From contig JALSLS010000196.1 of NCBI GenBank assembly GCA_026988195.1, forward strand, positions 1 to 18,724: a DNA stretch of 18,724 nucleotides. The letters are read 5' to 3'. The notes under the pieces were generated by a model. That model was not told the origin of the DNA. It searched no databases and was given only the letters and a program-made list of their open reading frames with translations. The stretch is from Methylomonas sp. (GTDB lineage: Bacteria > Pseudomonadota > Gammaproteobacteria > Methylococcales > Methylomonadaceae). Shown one piece after another: positions 7,838 to 14,800 of this stretch (position 1 is its first letter; each line of letters begins with the position of its first letter). The position numbers were made by a program, and so were the translations under genes.

Positions 7838-9027
7838 AATTCAACCCCTTCTCTTATCCTAATAGTATGCATATCTTTATCACCTCGCCCAGACAAATTA
7901 ACAATAATAATTTTGTCTTTAGCCATTGTAGGTGCAAGTTTCATCGCATAAGCCAAAGCATGACTGGACTCAAGTGCGGGGATAATACCTTCAAGTTTAG
8001 TTAAAGCATAAAACCCACCCATTGCTTCATCATCAGTAATATTGACATACTCTACTCTACCAATATCTTTTAGCCATGAATGCTCCGGACCTACCCCCGG
8101 ATAATCAAGACCCGCTGATATTGAATGTGTTTCAATAATTTCACCATCATCATCAGCCATTAAATAAGTTCTATTTCCGTGCAAAACACCAGGCCTACCT
8201 GCACATAAAGGTGCCGAATGACGTCCCGTTTCTATCCCATCACCGGCCGCTTCAACTCCATAAATCTTCACAGCTTCATCATCAATAAAAGGATGAAATA
8301 AACCGATAGCATTTGACCCTCCTCCCACACAAGCAACTAAAGCATCAGGAAGCTGGCCTGTTTGTGTTTGACATTGTTGTTTTGCTTCGCGCCCAATAAT
8401 GGTTTGAAAATCACGTACCATCGCTGGATAAGGGTGAGGCCCTGCTACTGTTCCAATGATATAAAAAGTATCATCAATATTGGTGACCCAGTCCCTCATT
8501 GCTTCATTTAAAGCATCTTTTAAAGTACTCGAACCAGAATGGACAGGTACCACTTTGGCACCTAATAAGTTCATTCGATATACATTCTGTTTCTGCCGCT
8601 CAACATCAACAGCGCCCATGTAAACAACACATTCCAAACCTAGTCTTGCAGCAACGGTTGCTGTAGCAACACCATGCTGGCCCGCACCTGTCTCAGCTAT
8701 AATTCTGGTTTTACCCATCCGCTTGGCCAATAGAGCTTGACCAATTGTATTATTAACTTTATGAGCACCGGTATGGTTAAGGTCTTCACGTTTTAGATAA
8801 ATCTGTGCACCGCCTAGCTCTCTACTCCAACGTTCTGCATGGTATAGAGGAGATGGTCGCCCAACATAATGCTGTAAATCAGCATCAAGTTCGGCAATAA
8901 ATTCTGGGTCTTTCATGTAGCGTTGGTATGCTTCATTCAATTCCGTAATAGCAGGCATCAATGTTTCTGCTACAAAAATCCCGCCATAAGGGCCAAAGTG
9001 GCCTCGTTCATCCGGCATGTTATACAT
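7834..9027 (-). CDS. trpB: Tryptophan synthase beta subunit
   Basis: This 397-residue PLP enzyme condenses indole with serine to form tryptophan. The Schiff-base lysine is K90 in HTGAHKVNNT, the catalytic glutamate is E112 in AETGAGQHG, and the PLP phosphate loop is GGGSNA at 235-240. Length matches the family. The chosen ATG is preceded by an AGG core that overlaps the trpF stop codon, and only 4 bases separate the two genes. A second in-frame ATG at codon 4 is possible but less well placed. All substrate residues checked are present, so the enzyme should be active. Confidence 0.97.
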   Translation of the reverse strand: MYNMPDERGHFGPYGGIFVAETLMPAITELNEAYQRYMKDPEFIAELDADLQHYVGRPSPLYHAERWSRELGGAQIYLKREDLNHTGAHKVNNTIGQALLAKRMGKTRIIAETGAGQHGVATATVAARLGLECVVYMGAVDVERQKQNVYRMNLLGAKVVPVHSGSSTLKDALNEAMRDWVTNIDDTFYIIGTVAGPHPYPAMVRDFQTIIGREAKQQCQTQTGQLPDALVACVGGGSNAIGLFHPFIDDEAVKIYGVEAAGDGIETGRHSAPLCAGRPGVLHGNRTYLMADDDGEIIETHSISAGLDYPGVGPEHSWLKDIGRVEYVNITDDEAMGGFYALTKLEGIIPALESSHALAYAMKLAPTMAKDKIIIVNLSGRGDKDMHTIRIREGVEL

Positions 9028-9031
9028 GTAT

Positions 9032-9655
9032 TTACCTGTCGCCTTCTTTAGTCACTTGAATAAATGCAGCCATTTTAGCTACATCCTTAATACCTTTACT
9101 ACTCTCAACCCCGCTACTGACATCCAGCGCATAAGGTTTAACGAACTGAACTGCTTGCATTGCATTATCCACCTGCAAACCACCGGCTAAAATCACCGGC
9201 AAACAACAGTTATTTGGGATTAAATCCCAATCAAATTTACTTCCACTTCCGCCTTTAATACCAGGGTGGTATGCATCCAACAATAAAGCAGATGCATCAT
9301 CATATTCTTCAGCTAAAGCCATAACATCTAATTCGGGCTTCATCCTTATTGCTTTAATATAAGGCTTATTATAAATTCTACAGGCATCAGCAGATTCATC
9401 ACCATGAAATTGAATACAATCAATAGGGACTTTTGTTAATACCTCACGTATCCGAGCTTCCTGCTCATCAACAAATAATGCAACTGTGGTTACGAAAGCA
9501 GGCAAAGCTTTAGTAATCTCAATAGCCTTGTCAATACTAATATTTCTAGGGCTTGGGGGGTAAAAAACTAAACCTATCGCATCTACTCCAAGAATCGCAG
9601 CTTCCACTGCATCTTGTACTTGAGTAAAGCCACATATTTTAACGCGAGTCCGCAT
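9032..9655 (-). CDS. trpF: Phosphoribosylanthranilate isomerase
   Basis: This 207-residue TIM barrel performs the Amadori rearrangement of phosphoribosylanthranilate in tryptophan synthesis. The general base C8 (VKICGFTQ) and general acid D127 (LLLDAYHPG) are present, as are the phosphate-binding motifs GGSGSKFDW and LAGGLQVDN. It is the first gene of the minus-strand housekeeping operon. In many gammaproteobacteria truA lies directly upstream of trpF; here the 159-base upstream gap is followed by a divergent small gene and a restriction-modification island. No tryptophan leader peptide or attenuator was seen in the gap. Confidence 0.96.
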   Translation of the reverse strand: MRTRVKICGFTQVQDAVEAAILGVDAIGLVFYPPSPRNISIDKAIEITKALPAFVTTVALFVDEQEARIREVLTKVPIDCIQFHGDESADACRIYNKPYIKAIRMKPELDVMALAEEYDDASALLLDAYHPGIKGGSGSKFDWDLIPNNCCLPVILAGGLQVDNAMQAVQFVKPYALDVSSGVESSKGIKDVAKMAAFIQVTKEGDR

Positions 9656-9814
9656 AAATCATCCCACAAAATTAAGCCCTATAGAATACCATAAAAGGGA
9701 GCCTTATTTTTAGCCTATATAATGAAAAATACCGATTAAAAACGTGAATAAATATAAAATATATATTAGTATGCAAAAAATAGAATTTCTAAAACCCTAC
9801 CTTTAAGGAATAGC
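9656..9814. promoter_or_regulatory. Divergent intergenic region between trpF and small membrane gene
   Basis: This 159-base AT-rich stretch separates two divergent genes and must carry the start signals for both, including the main promoter of the trpF operon. A perfect TATAAT lies on the plus strand at 9718-9723, but no matching -35 box was found at 16-18 bases. On the minus strand only a TATTCT (9683-9688) was seen, again without a good -35. The assignment rests on gene layout, and the individual boxes are not reliable. Confidence 0.4.
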
Positions 9815-10027
9815 ATGCATATCTTTTATACCGTTTTTAAACATATTTCGGGACTAGGAATGATATTTTTCACAGTTTCATTGATTTTAGTCGTCACTGA
9901 TTTAGAAAACATTGCCAATGTTCCTATGCAGACTTGGTTGGTTAATCCTATTTTAATCGCTGCATTTTTCATTATTAATAAAACCTGCAGCAAAAGGATT
10001 TTAGAGTTTCAACAAAAAACAAGCTAG
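9815..10027 (+). CDS. Small two-helix membrane protein, unknown function
   Basis: This 70-residue protein has two hydrophobic segments, about residues 10-27 (ISGLGMIFFTVSLILVV) and 41-54 (WLVNPILIAAFFII), joined by a short polar loop, and ends with a basic tail (NKTCSKRILEFQQKTS). It is probably an inner-membrane hairpin. Its reality is supported by a good Shine-Dalgarno AAGGA at 9805-9809, 5 bases before the ATG, and by its place in a gap with nothing else on either strand. It is the only plus-strand gene in the window. I do not recognise the family; a role linked to the trp operon or to the restriction island cannot be claimed. Confidence 0.6.
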   Translation: MHIFYTVFKHISGLGMIFFTVSLILVVTDLENIANVPMQTWLVNPILIAAFFIINKTCSKRILEFQQKTS

Positions 10028-10049
10028 TTTATTTAGTCGAAGCTAGATT

Positions 10050-10084
10050 TATAGGGTGTGTTGAGGTACGAAGTGCACTCTATA
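10050..10084. repeat. Short inverted repeat after the small membrane gene
   Basis: Arms tatagggtgt (10050-10059) and gcactctata (10075-10084) pair at 8 of 10 positions around a 15-base loop (gttgaggtacgaagt). It begins 23 bases past the stop of the small plus-strand gene and could be its terminator, although the following tract is only moderately T-rich. The core GGGTGTGTTGAGGTACGAAG resembles dispersed GGTGCG...CGCACC palindromes of gammaproteobacteria, so it may be a decayed copy of one. Confidence 0.4.
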
Positions 10085-10112
10085 ACTTTTGGATTTAATA
10101 AACCCCTCGCTC

Positions 10113-10278
10113 TTATACTTCACACGGTCACGACTGCGGATTTCTATCGGTCGATTTGTGTCGATAGGCAGTGTTGCTGAAATAGTTGCGTAGCTTGCTA
10201 TGCGCCCATTTCAGCGCCTTGCTATCAACAAAAATCAACTCGCTATAAATTCCGCATCCGTGACCGTGCGAAGTATAA
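10113..10278. repeat. 166-bp full-length palindromic element (possible MITE)
   Basis: The outer ends ttatacttc (10113-10121) and gaagtataa (10270-10278) are exact inverted repeats, followed by cacggtcacg and its complement cgtgaccgtg with only scattered differences. The self-complementarity continues to the centre: an 82-base left arm (10113-10194), two central bases, and an 82-base right arm (10197-10278), with small compensating shifts in the middle third. The inner stem gctgaaat/atttcagc is perfect. TA dinucleotides at both edges are compatible with an IS630/Tc1-like TA target, which is inference. It starts 15 bases after the stop of the HTH gene, so on that transcript it would fold as a long hairpin and may end it. 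Confidence 0.75.
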
Positions 10279-10293
10279 CTATCAATCAACAGA

Positions 10294-10635
10294 TCAACTA
10301 TTTTTAATTCGACCATGCTTTACTAGCCTAGACCTGATTGCTCCAACTGTTCTATCGTGCAATTCTGAAATTTCCTTTATAGGTGTACCTGTATCATACG
10401 CTTCAATTAAGTGCTTATCTTCATCATCATTCCACGGCTTCCCTGCACTGCGAGGTAAATCCTGCTGGCGAAGGTTTGTTTTCTGATGCTTTTCTAAAAC
10501 CATTACCGCCATGTGTAATGCCCTAACAGTGTCGGGCATTTGATATGGACTCTCTGGGGAATATTGTTCGCCTGTGTAGGGATCAATTCCTTCAGACAAT
10601 GCTTTTATAATTGAGATTGCTTTTTCTATTTCCAT
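10294..10635 (-). CDS. Conserved small protein with C-terminal SANT/HTH-like segment
   Basis: This is a 113-residue protein starting MEIEKAISIIKALSEG. The N-terminal part (1-50) has the pattern GIDPYTGEQYSPESPYQMPD followed by a helix (TVRALHMAVMVLE). A linker with LPRSAGKPW leads to a C-terminal three-helix region, about 68-110 (WNDDEDKHLIEAY, IKEISELHDRTVGAIRSRL), that resembles SANT/Myb or helix-turn-helix DNA-binding folds. I recall similar proteins annotated as hypothetical near helicases, but no function is established. The ATG at 10633-10635 lies one base after the hsdR stop, so translation is probably coupled. A longer reading of the frame back to 10719 would overlap hsdR and is unlikely. 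Its job is inferred from position only: an accessory or regulator of the type I system. Confidence 0.75.
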   Translation of the reverse strand: MEIEKAISIIKALSEGIDPYTGEQYSPESPYQMPDTVRALHMAVMVLEKHQKTNLRQQDLPRSAGKPWNDDEDKHLIEAYDTGTPIKEISELHDRTVGAIRSRLVKHGRIKNS

Positions 10636-10636
10636 T

Positions 10637-13057
10637 TTACAGCTCTTCTTTTCCACTATACAAATGTGCCTGAAACCCAACAAACACCTCACGTATTTCA
10701 GCAATACTCCCCAGCTCAATAGGAATATCTCTTACCGTTTGATATTTAGCTTTGATTAAATCAGGCAATTTCTCCATATCCAACTCACCCACTCCATCTG
10801 AAATATAATGATCTAAAACAAAATCTAAAAACTGCTGTTGTGGGTCAGCGTAATATTTAAAAATAAGCGGTTTATGGTTATTAACACGCTCTTTCCTAGT
10901 TATGGGGACTGATGCAAAAGCAATGTAAGATAGAACATCAAACACATCACTATGTTCTGCATCAATCATTTGTTTAACATCTTCCAGTTGTTCACGGCCA
11001 AAGCCTTTATCTTCCAGACCCGCTAATAAGACTTTACGGGTATCAGGCTTACCCCACAAAGCTCTTAACTCATCTTCATCTTTAAAGAGTTCAGGGAGTT
11101 CACCGTATAGGTTTTTTATAAACTCAGCAGCGGATATGGGGTTACCATCTGCCGCCCAAAATGACAGGGTATCAATATGCTTTATCTTACGAGCTTTGCC
11201 ATCGGCTAATTTAATTTCAATCTTTACTTTTTTCTCACAAATGCAGGGTATATCACCACAAACATCACAAGGTTCAATTTCTGGCTTTTCACAGACGCAT
11301 GGCTTTTGCCCACACAAATAACACTCGACAGGAGGTTCTTTCATGCAAACACAAGGGCTTTTACTACAGCGTTCACATAACTCAGGCTCCAACGGCTCAC
11401 CATCCCATTCAGCATCATTAAAATGCTCATAGGCTTTAACAAAATCATAAATAGTAAAATAATCCTTACCATCAAATAAACGTGTCCCTCTGCCAACAAT
11501 CTGCTTAAATTCAATCATTGAATTAACCGGTCGCATCAGCACAATATTGCGTACATTACGCGCATCAACTCCAGTCGAGAGTTTTTGTGAGGTGGTTAAA
11601 ATCGTGGGAATTGTTTTTTCATTATCTTGAAACACCCTTAGCCAACGTTCACCTTCTTTACCATCATCAGCGGTAACACGAATACAATAGTTTGGGTTAC
11701 TACTTTGCTTGGTCTGATTAATTAAATCACGTACGGTTAACGCATGCTTTTGAGTCGCACAAAAAATCAGGGTCTTTTGTTTCTGGTCTATCAACTCCAT
11801 AAAGGTTTTAACCCGATAAGCTTCACGCTCTGGAATAATGATAAGACGGTTAAAATCATCTTCAGAGTATCGCTTTCCCTCTTCCACCTCACCTTTTACC
11901 ACTACATCATCTGCGGTATAGGTGTAATCATCCATCGTGGTGGCAAACTGCCTGACTCTAAAAGGGGTTAGATAACCATCATTAATACCTTCTTTAAGCG
12001 AATAGGTAAACACTGGCTCACCAAAATAGGCATAGGTATCAACATTGCCTTTACGCTTGGGTGTCGCTGTTAAACCTAACTGAATAGCGGGTGAAAAGTA
12101 TTCTAAAATGCCCCGCCAGTTGCCTTCATCATTCGCACCACCGCGATGGCATTCATCAATAATAATAAAATCAAAAAAGTCTTCAGGGTAATCACTAAAG
12201 CTGGGGGCGGGGTTTCCTTCATCATCCTTACCCGACATAAAAGACTGAAAAATGGTGAAGAAGATATTTCCATTCTTAGGGACTCTGCCTTTTTTACGGA
12301 TGGTTTCTGGTGAAATACGAATTAAGGCATCTTCTGGAAAGGCAGAAAATGAATTATAAGCTTGGTCAGCCAATATATTTCGGTCAGCTAAAAATAGAAT
12401 TCGTGGTCTGCGGCTCGGTTCTGACCCGTTATTCCAGTCTTTTAGGTTCCAACGACTTTGAAACAACTTCCATGCCAACTGAAAGGCAATAAAGGTTTTA
12501 CCTGTCCCTGTAGCCAATGTTAATAGAATACGGTCTTTACCTAAAACTATAGATTCTAAGGCTTGATTAATCGCATTGTGTTGATAATAACGGGCTTCCC
12601 ATGTGCCGCCTTTATCTTCAAAGGGAATAGCCGCAAAATGTTCACGCCATGCTTTTGTGACGGGGTCTTTGTCCGCAAAGGTTTGTTGCCATAATTCATC
12701 AGGTGACAGGTAGGACTCAACATGACCTTCCTCCCCTGTTTCCATATCAACACGGTAAATACCTTCACCATTAGTAGAGTAGGCAAAACGAGCTTGTAGT
12801 TTTGTGGCGTAACGCTTGGCTTGTGCTAAACCTTCAGTATCAGATAAACCAAGTCTTTTCGCTTCAATCACAGCAAGCTTTTGGCCGTGATACACCAGCA
12901 CATAATCGGCAATATCTGATTGACTACGTTTACCACCACCCACTAAACGACCAGGAGCGATAAGTTCTCGCCTAACGCGACTACCCTCAACCTTACCCCA
13001 GCCCGCTAAGTTTAATGCGGGGTCGATTAATTCTGCACGAGTTTCAGCTTCATTCAT
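10637..13057 (-). CDS. hsdR: Type I restriction enzyme, R (helicase-nuclease) subunit
   Basis: This 806-residue protein is the translocase and endonuclease of the type I complex. Domains in order: an N-terminal nuclease with the PD-(D/E)XK residues D51 and E65-x-K67 (VIEAK); a superfamily 2 helicase with Walker A ATGTGKT (182-188), DECH (301-304), LTATPKR (329-335) and QIVGRGTRLF (519-528); and a C-terminal region (about 640-800) like the EcoEI R C-terminal domain that docks on the methylase. Between helicase and C-terminus, residues 561-607 hold three cysteine clusters (see separate entry). Length is normal for the EcoAI/EcoEI branch. All motifs are intact, so it should be active. It is separated from the other hsd genes by an inserted RAYT gene and may need its own promoter. 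Confidence 0.95.
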   Translation of the reverse strand: MNEAETRAELIDPALNLAGWGKVEGSRVRRELIAPGRLVGGGKRSQSDIADYVLVYHGQKLAVIEAKRLGLSDTEGLAQAKRYATKLQARFAYSTNGEGIYRVDMETGEEGHVESYLSPDELWQQTFADKDPVTKAWREHFAAIPFEDKGGTWEARYYQHNAINQALESIVLGKDRILLTLATGTGKTFIAFQLAWKLFQSRWNLKDWNNGSEPSRRPRILFLADRNILADQAYNSFSAFPEDALIRISPETIRKKGRVPKNGNIFFTIFQSFMSGKDDEGNPAPSFSDYPEDFFDFIIIDECHRGGANDEGNWRGILEYFSPAIQLGLTATPKRKGNVDTYAYFGEPVFTYSLKEGINDGYLTPFRVRQFATTMDDYTYTADDVVVKGEVEEGKRYSEDDFNRLIIIPEREAYRVKTFMELIDQKQKTLIFCATQKHALTVRDLINQTKQSSNPNYCIRVTADDGKEGERWLRVFQDNEKTIPTILTTSQKLSTGVDARNVRNIVLMRPVNSMIEFKQIVGRGTRLFDGKDYFTIYDFVKAYEHFNDAEWDGEPLEPELCERCSKSPCVCMKEPPVECYLCGQKPCVCEKPEIEPCDVCGDIPCICEKKVKIEIKLADGKARKIKHIDTLSFWAADGNPISAAEFIKNLYGELPELFKDEDELRALWGKPDTRKVLLAGLEDKGFGREQLEDVKQMIDAEHSDVFDVLSYIAFASVPITRKERVNNHKPLIFKYYADPQQQFLDFVLDHYISDGVGELDMEKLPDLIKAKYQTVRDIPIELGSIAEIREVFVGFQAHLYSGKEEL
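11237..11377 (-). other. Triple CxxCx4CxC cysteine cluster within HsdR
   Basis: HsdR residues 561-607 contain three copies of C-x2-C-x4-C-x-C: C561/564/569/571, C579/582/587/589 and C597/600/605/607, at an exact 18-residue period. Each has a proline before the third cysteine (SPCVC, KPCVC, IPCIC). Four cysteines per unit suggests three small zinc-binding knuckles. The cluster lies after helicase motif VI and before the C-terminal subunit-contact domain. Metal binding is inferred, not shown. Confidence 0.7.
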
Positions 13058-13077
13058 AATATTTCAGTCCACATAAT

Positions 13078-13126
13078 CGTTCCTCACGCTCCAGCGTGGG
13101 AATGCAGCCAAAGATGCTCCAGCGTC
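13078..13126. repeat. REP element, left border of RAYT gene
   Basis: This is a 49-base sequence that recurs in inverted orientation at 13684-13732 with two mismatches. It starts cgttcctcacgctcc and contains its own small hairpin (cacgct/agcgtg). It ends 4 bases before the RAYT stop codon and lies 21 bases upstream of the hsdR start. A 17-base piece, gcgtgggaatgcagcca (13094-13110), also occurs at 17076-17092. REP sequences bordering a RAYT gene are the expected substrates of its product. Confidence 0.85.
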
Positions 13127-13129
13127 GAC

Positions 13130-13714
13130 TCACCAATGATCAACATCAATAACCCCTCCCAAACCTTCATAATTACTAGCACTAGAACACCGCCAATACT
13201 CAGCCTTATTAACATAGCCACGCTTAACAGGATTTTCATGTATATACTTTAACTTCTCACGCATTATATCCTCATTAAAAACCATTTCAGCATGACCCCC
13301 TTCTTGCCAAAATTGATACTCCCTATCAAATTTATGAGCGCGCTTAGCAAAACTAAGCCGTGTTAATAATTGCTCAATATGATGAGCTTTTAAATAATCG
13401 ATTAACTTTCTTGCCGTAAATGATTTAAAACTATTGATGCATTTATCCAGTCTCGGTGCTTGAGCAATAAAGTGTAAATGGTTTTCTAAAACAACAAAAC
13501 CGTAGAGCTTTAAGCCTTCATGCTCTCGTTGATATTGCCAACAATCAAGTATGATTTGTACTGTTTCTGGGCGGGTAAAGACAGGTAGCCATTCCATAAC
13601 TGTGCAGGTCATAAAATAAGGTTTATCTAGCTCTGTAATGAGGTAACGGCTTCTTCCCACTTTTCTTTTCCGTCTTATTAGTTGACGCTGGAGCGTCTTT
13701 GGCTGCATTCCCAC
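13130..13714 (-). CDS. REP-associated tyrosine transposase (RAYT)
   Basis: This is a Y1 (HUH-type) single-strand DNA transposase domain protein, related to IS200/IS605 TnpA. The histidine pair is H79-L-H81 in LENHLHFIAQ, and the probable nucleophile is Y157 in YIHENPVKRG, a typical RAYT motif. A further conserved stretch is WCxSS-like (WRCSSASNY). Such proteins cut and join REP hairpins and are normally single-copy and domesticated. The first ten codons from the ATG at 13714 are encoded by the right-hand REP. A GTG start at 13660 (VGRSRYLITE) avoids this and better matches the usual family N-terminus, so the true protein may be 176 residues. The reading frame is intact. Inserted between a DUF1016 gene and hsdR of the restriction operon. 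Confidence 0.88.
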   Translation of the reverse strand: MGMQPKTLQRQLIRRKRKVGRSRYLITELDKPYFMTCTVMEWLPVFTRPETVQIILDCWQYQREHEGLKLYGFVVLENHLHFIAQAPRLDKCINSFKSFTARKLIDYLKAHHIEQLLTRLSFAKRAHKFDREYQFWQEGGHAEMVFNEDIMREKLKYIHENPVKRGYVNKAEYWRCSSASNYEGLGGVIDVDHW

Positions 13715-13732
13715 GATGGAGCGTGAGGAACG
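13684..13732. repeat. REP element, right border of RAYT gene
   Basis: This is the inverted partner of 13078-13126: 49 bases with 47 identical when reverse-complemented. It overlaps the first 31 bases of the RAYT reading frame counted from the 13714 ATG and ends 24 bases before the stop of the upstream DUF1016 gene. Together the two repeats enclose the RAYT gene, the classic REP-RAYT-REP arrangement. Confidence 0.85.
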
Positions 13733-13756
13733 ATTTGTAATGATGCACCCTATTTA

Positions 13757-14800
13757 TTATCTTAATTGATTATGCTTTAATTTTGCATGTGCAATGGACT
13801 CATGTAACTTAGCCGCTAACACTTCTTTAGCAGGCAGTAGGGTTAAATACTCCGCCACATGAATACCACTTTTATCTAATTCTAGCAGTTCAATTTGTTC
13901 TGTTTTTTTACCTGCACACAAAATAATCCCTAAAGGGGGTTGCTCATCTGGTTCTTGTTCATATTTTGCCAGCCAGCGTAAATACAATTCCATCTGACTT
14001 TTATGTTCATGGCGAAAGTTACCTAACTTTAAATCTATGGCAATTAGACGTTTCAGTTTGCGATTATAAAATAGCAAATCCAGATAAAAATCATCGTCAT
14101 CAATTTGCATGCGCTTTTGCCGTGCCACAAAACTAAAGCCCGAACCTAATTCCAATAAAAATTGCTCCATTTCTCGTAAAATGGCATCTTCTAAATCTTT
14201 TTCCAGATAACGGTCGTTCATCTCCAAAAAATCTAGAACATAGGGGTCTTTGAGTAACAAACTGGGTGAAACCTGTTTTTCCTCACGCAGCATGGCTAAA
14301 TCATGATTAATGGTTTCTTCAGGCTTTTTACTTAGTGCCGTGCGCTCAAACAGCATCGAATTGATGCGTTCCTGTAATTGCCTTACACTCCAACGCTCCA
14401 TGCGACACATTTCAATATAGAAATCACGTTTTAAGCTATCATCCATATACATTAACTGGCGTAAATGTGACCAGCTCAATTCTCTACACAGTGTGTAGAA
14501 AATCTTTTCATCATTAAACGTATTGGCTGCATACAAACAATGGCGCAGTTGTTGTTCACCCCAACCTTTGCCATAAACTTGTTTTAACTGCTTTGATAAA
14601 CCTGTAATAACTTGCTTGCCATACTCAGCCCGTTCACCCAGCAAAACTTCTTGCTTAATCCTTTTACCTATTTGCCAGTAAAGTAGACTAATTTCAGCAT
14701 TAACCGCCACAGCTGCACGTTGCTTAGCTGTATCAATAAGCTGACGAACTTCGCAAACCAACGCAAGATTTTCAGTGGGGAATGGAGAAGAGTCAGACAT
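13757..14800 (-). CDS. DUF1016 / YhcG-type PD-(D/E)XK nuclease-fold protein (second copy)
   Basis: This 347-residue protein has an N-terminal DUF1016 helical domain (about 12-150; LLYWQIGKRI, GLSKQL, ELSWSHLRQLM) and a C-terminal YhcG-type nuclease-fold domain (about 185-330; DPYVLDFLEM, YLDLLFYNRKLKRLIAIDLKLG). The presumed active-site residues are D241 and D256-x-K258, so the usual E-x-K is D-x-K here. Its start overlaps the hsdS stop by 8 bases (ATGTCTGA), which points to translational coupling. It is clearly a diverged paralogue of the gene at 16006-17040. DUF1016 genes are often found beside type I restriction genes, but their job is not established. A nuclease or a modulator of the Hsd complex are both open. 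Confidence 0.88.
   Translation of the reverse strand: MSDSSPFPTENLALVCEVRQLIDTAKQRAAVAVNAEISLLYWQIGKRIKQEVLLGERAEYGKQVITGLSKQLKQVYGKGWGEQQLRHCLYAANTFNDEKIFYTLCRELSWSHLRQLMYMDDSLKRDFYIEMCRMERWSVRQLQERINSMLFERTALSKKPEETINHDLAMLREEKQVSPSLLLKDPYVLDFLEMNDRYLEKDLEDAILREMEQFLLELGSGFSFVARQKRMQIDDDDFYLDLLFYNRKLKRLIAIDLKLGNFRHEHKSQMELYLRWLAKYEQEPDEQPPLGIILCAGKKTEQIELLELDKSGIHVAEYLTLLPAKEVLAAKLHESIAHAKLKHNQLR

Noticed and set aside
10128..10316. 62-codon minus-strand reading frame
   Set aside because: Most of it lies in the 166-base palindromic repeat and its start falls within the end of the HTH gene. Composition follows the repeat, and there is no family resemblance.
10636..10719. N-terminal extension of the HTH-like protein by 28 codons
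   Set aside because: It would overlap the end of hsdR in another frame. The ATG at 10635, one base after the hsdR stop, gives a protein that fits the remembered family start.
12556..12786. 76-codon minus-strand frame inside hsdR
   Set aside because: It lies wholly within the intact nuclease/helicase coding sequence in another frame and has no recognisable features.
13078..13732. Reading the two 49-base repeats as IS terminal repeats or a CRISPR remnant
   Set aside because: There are only two inverted copies with hairpin cores around a RAYT gene, no spacer series and no target duplication noticed. REP borders explain them better.
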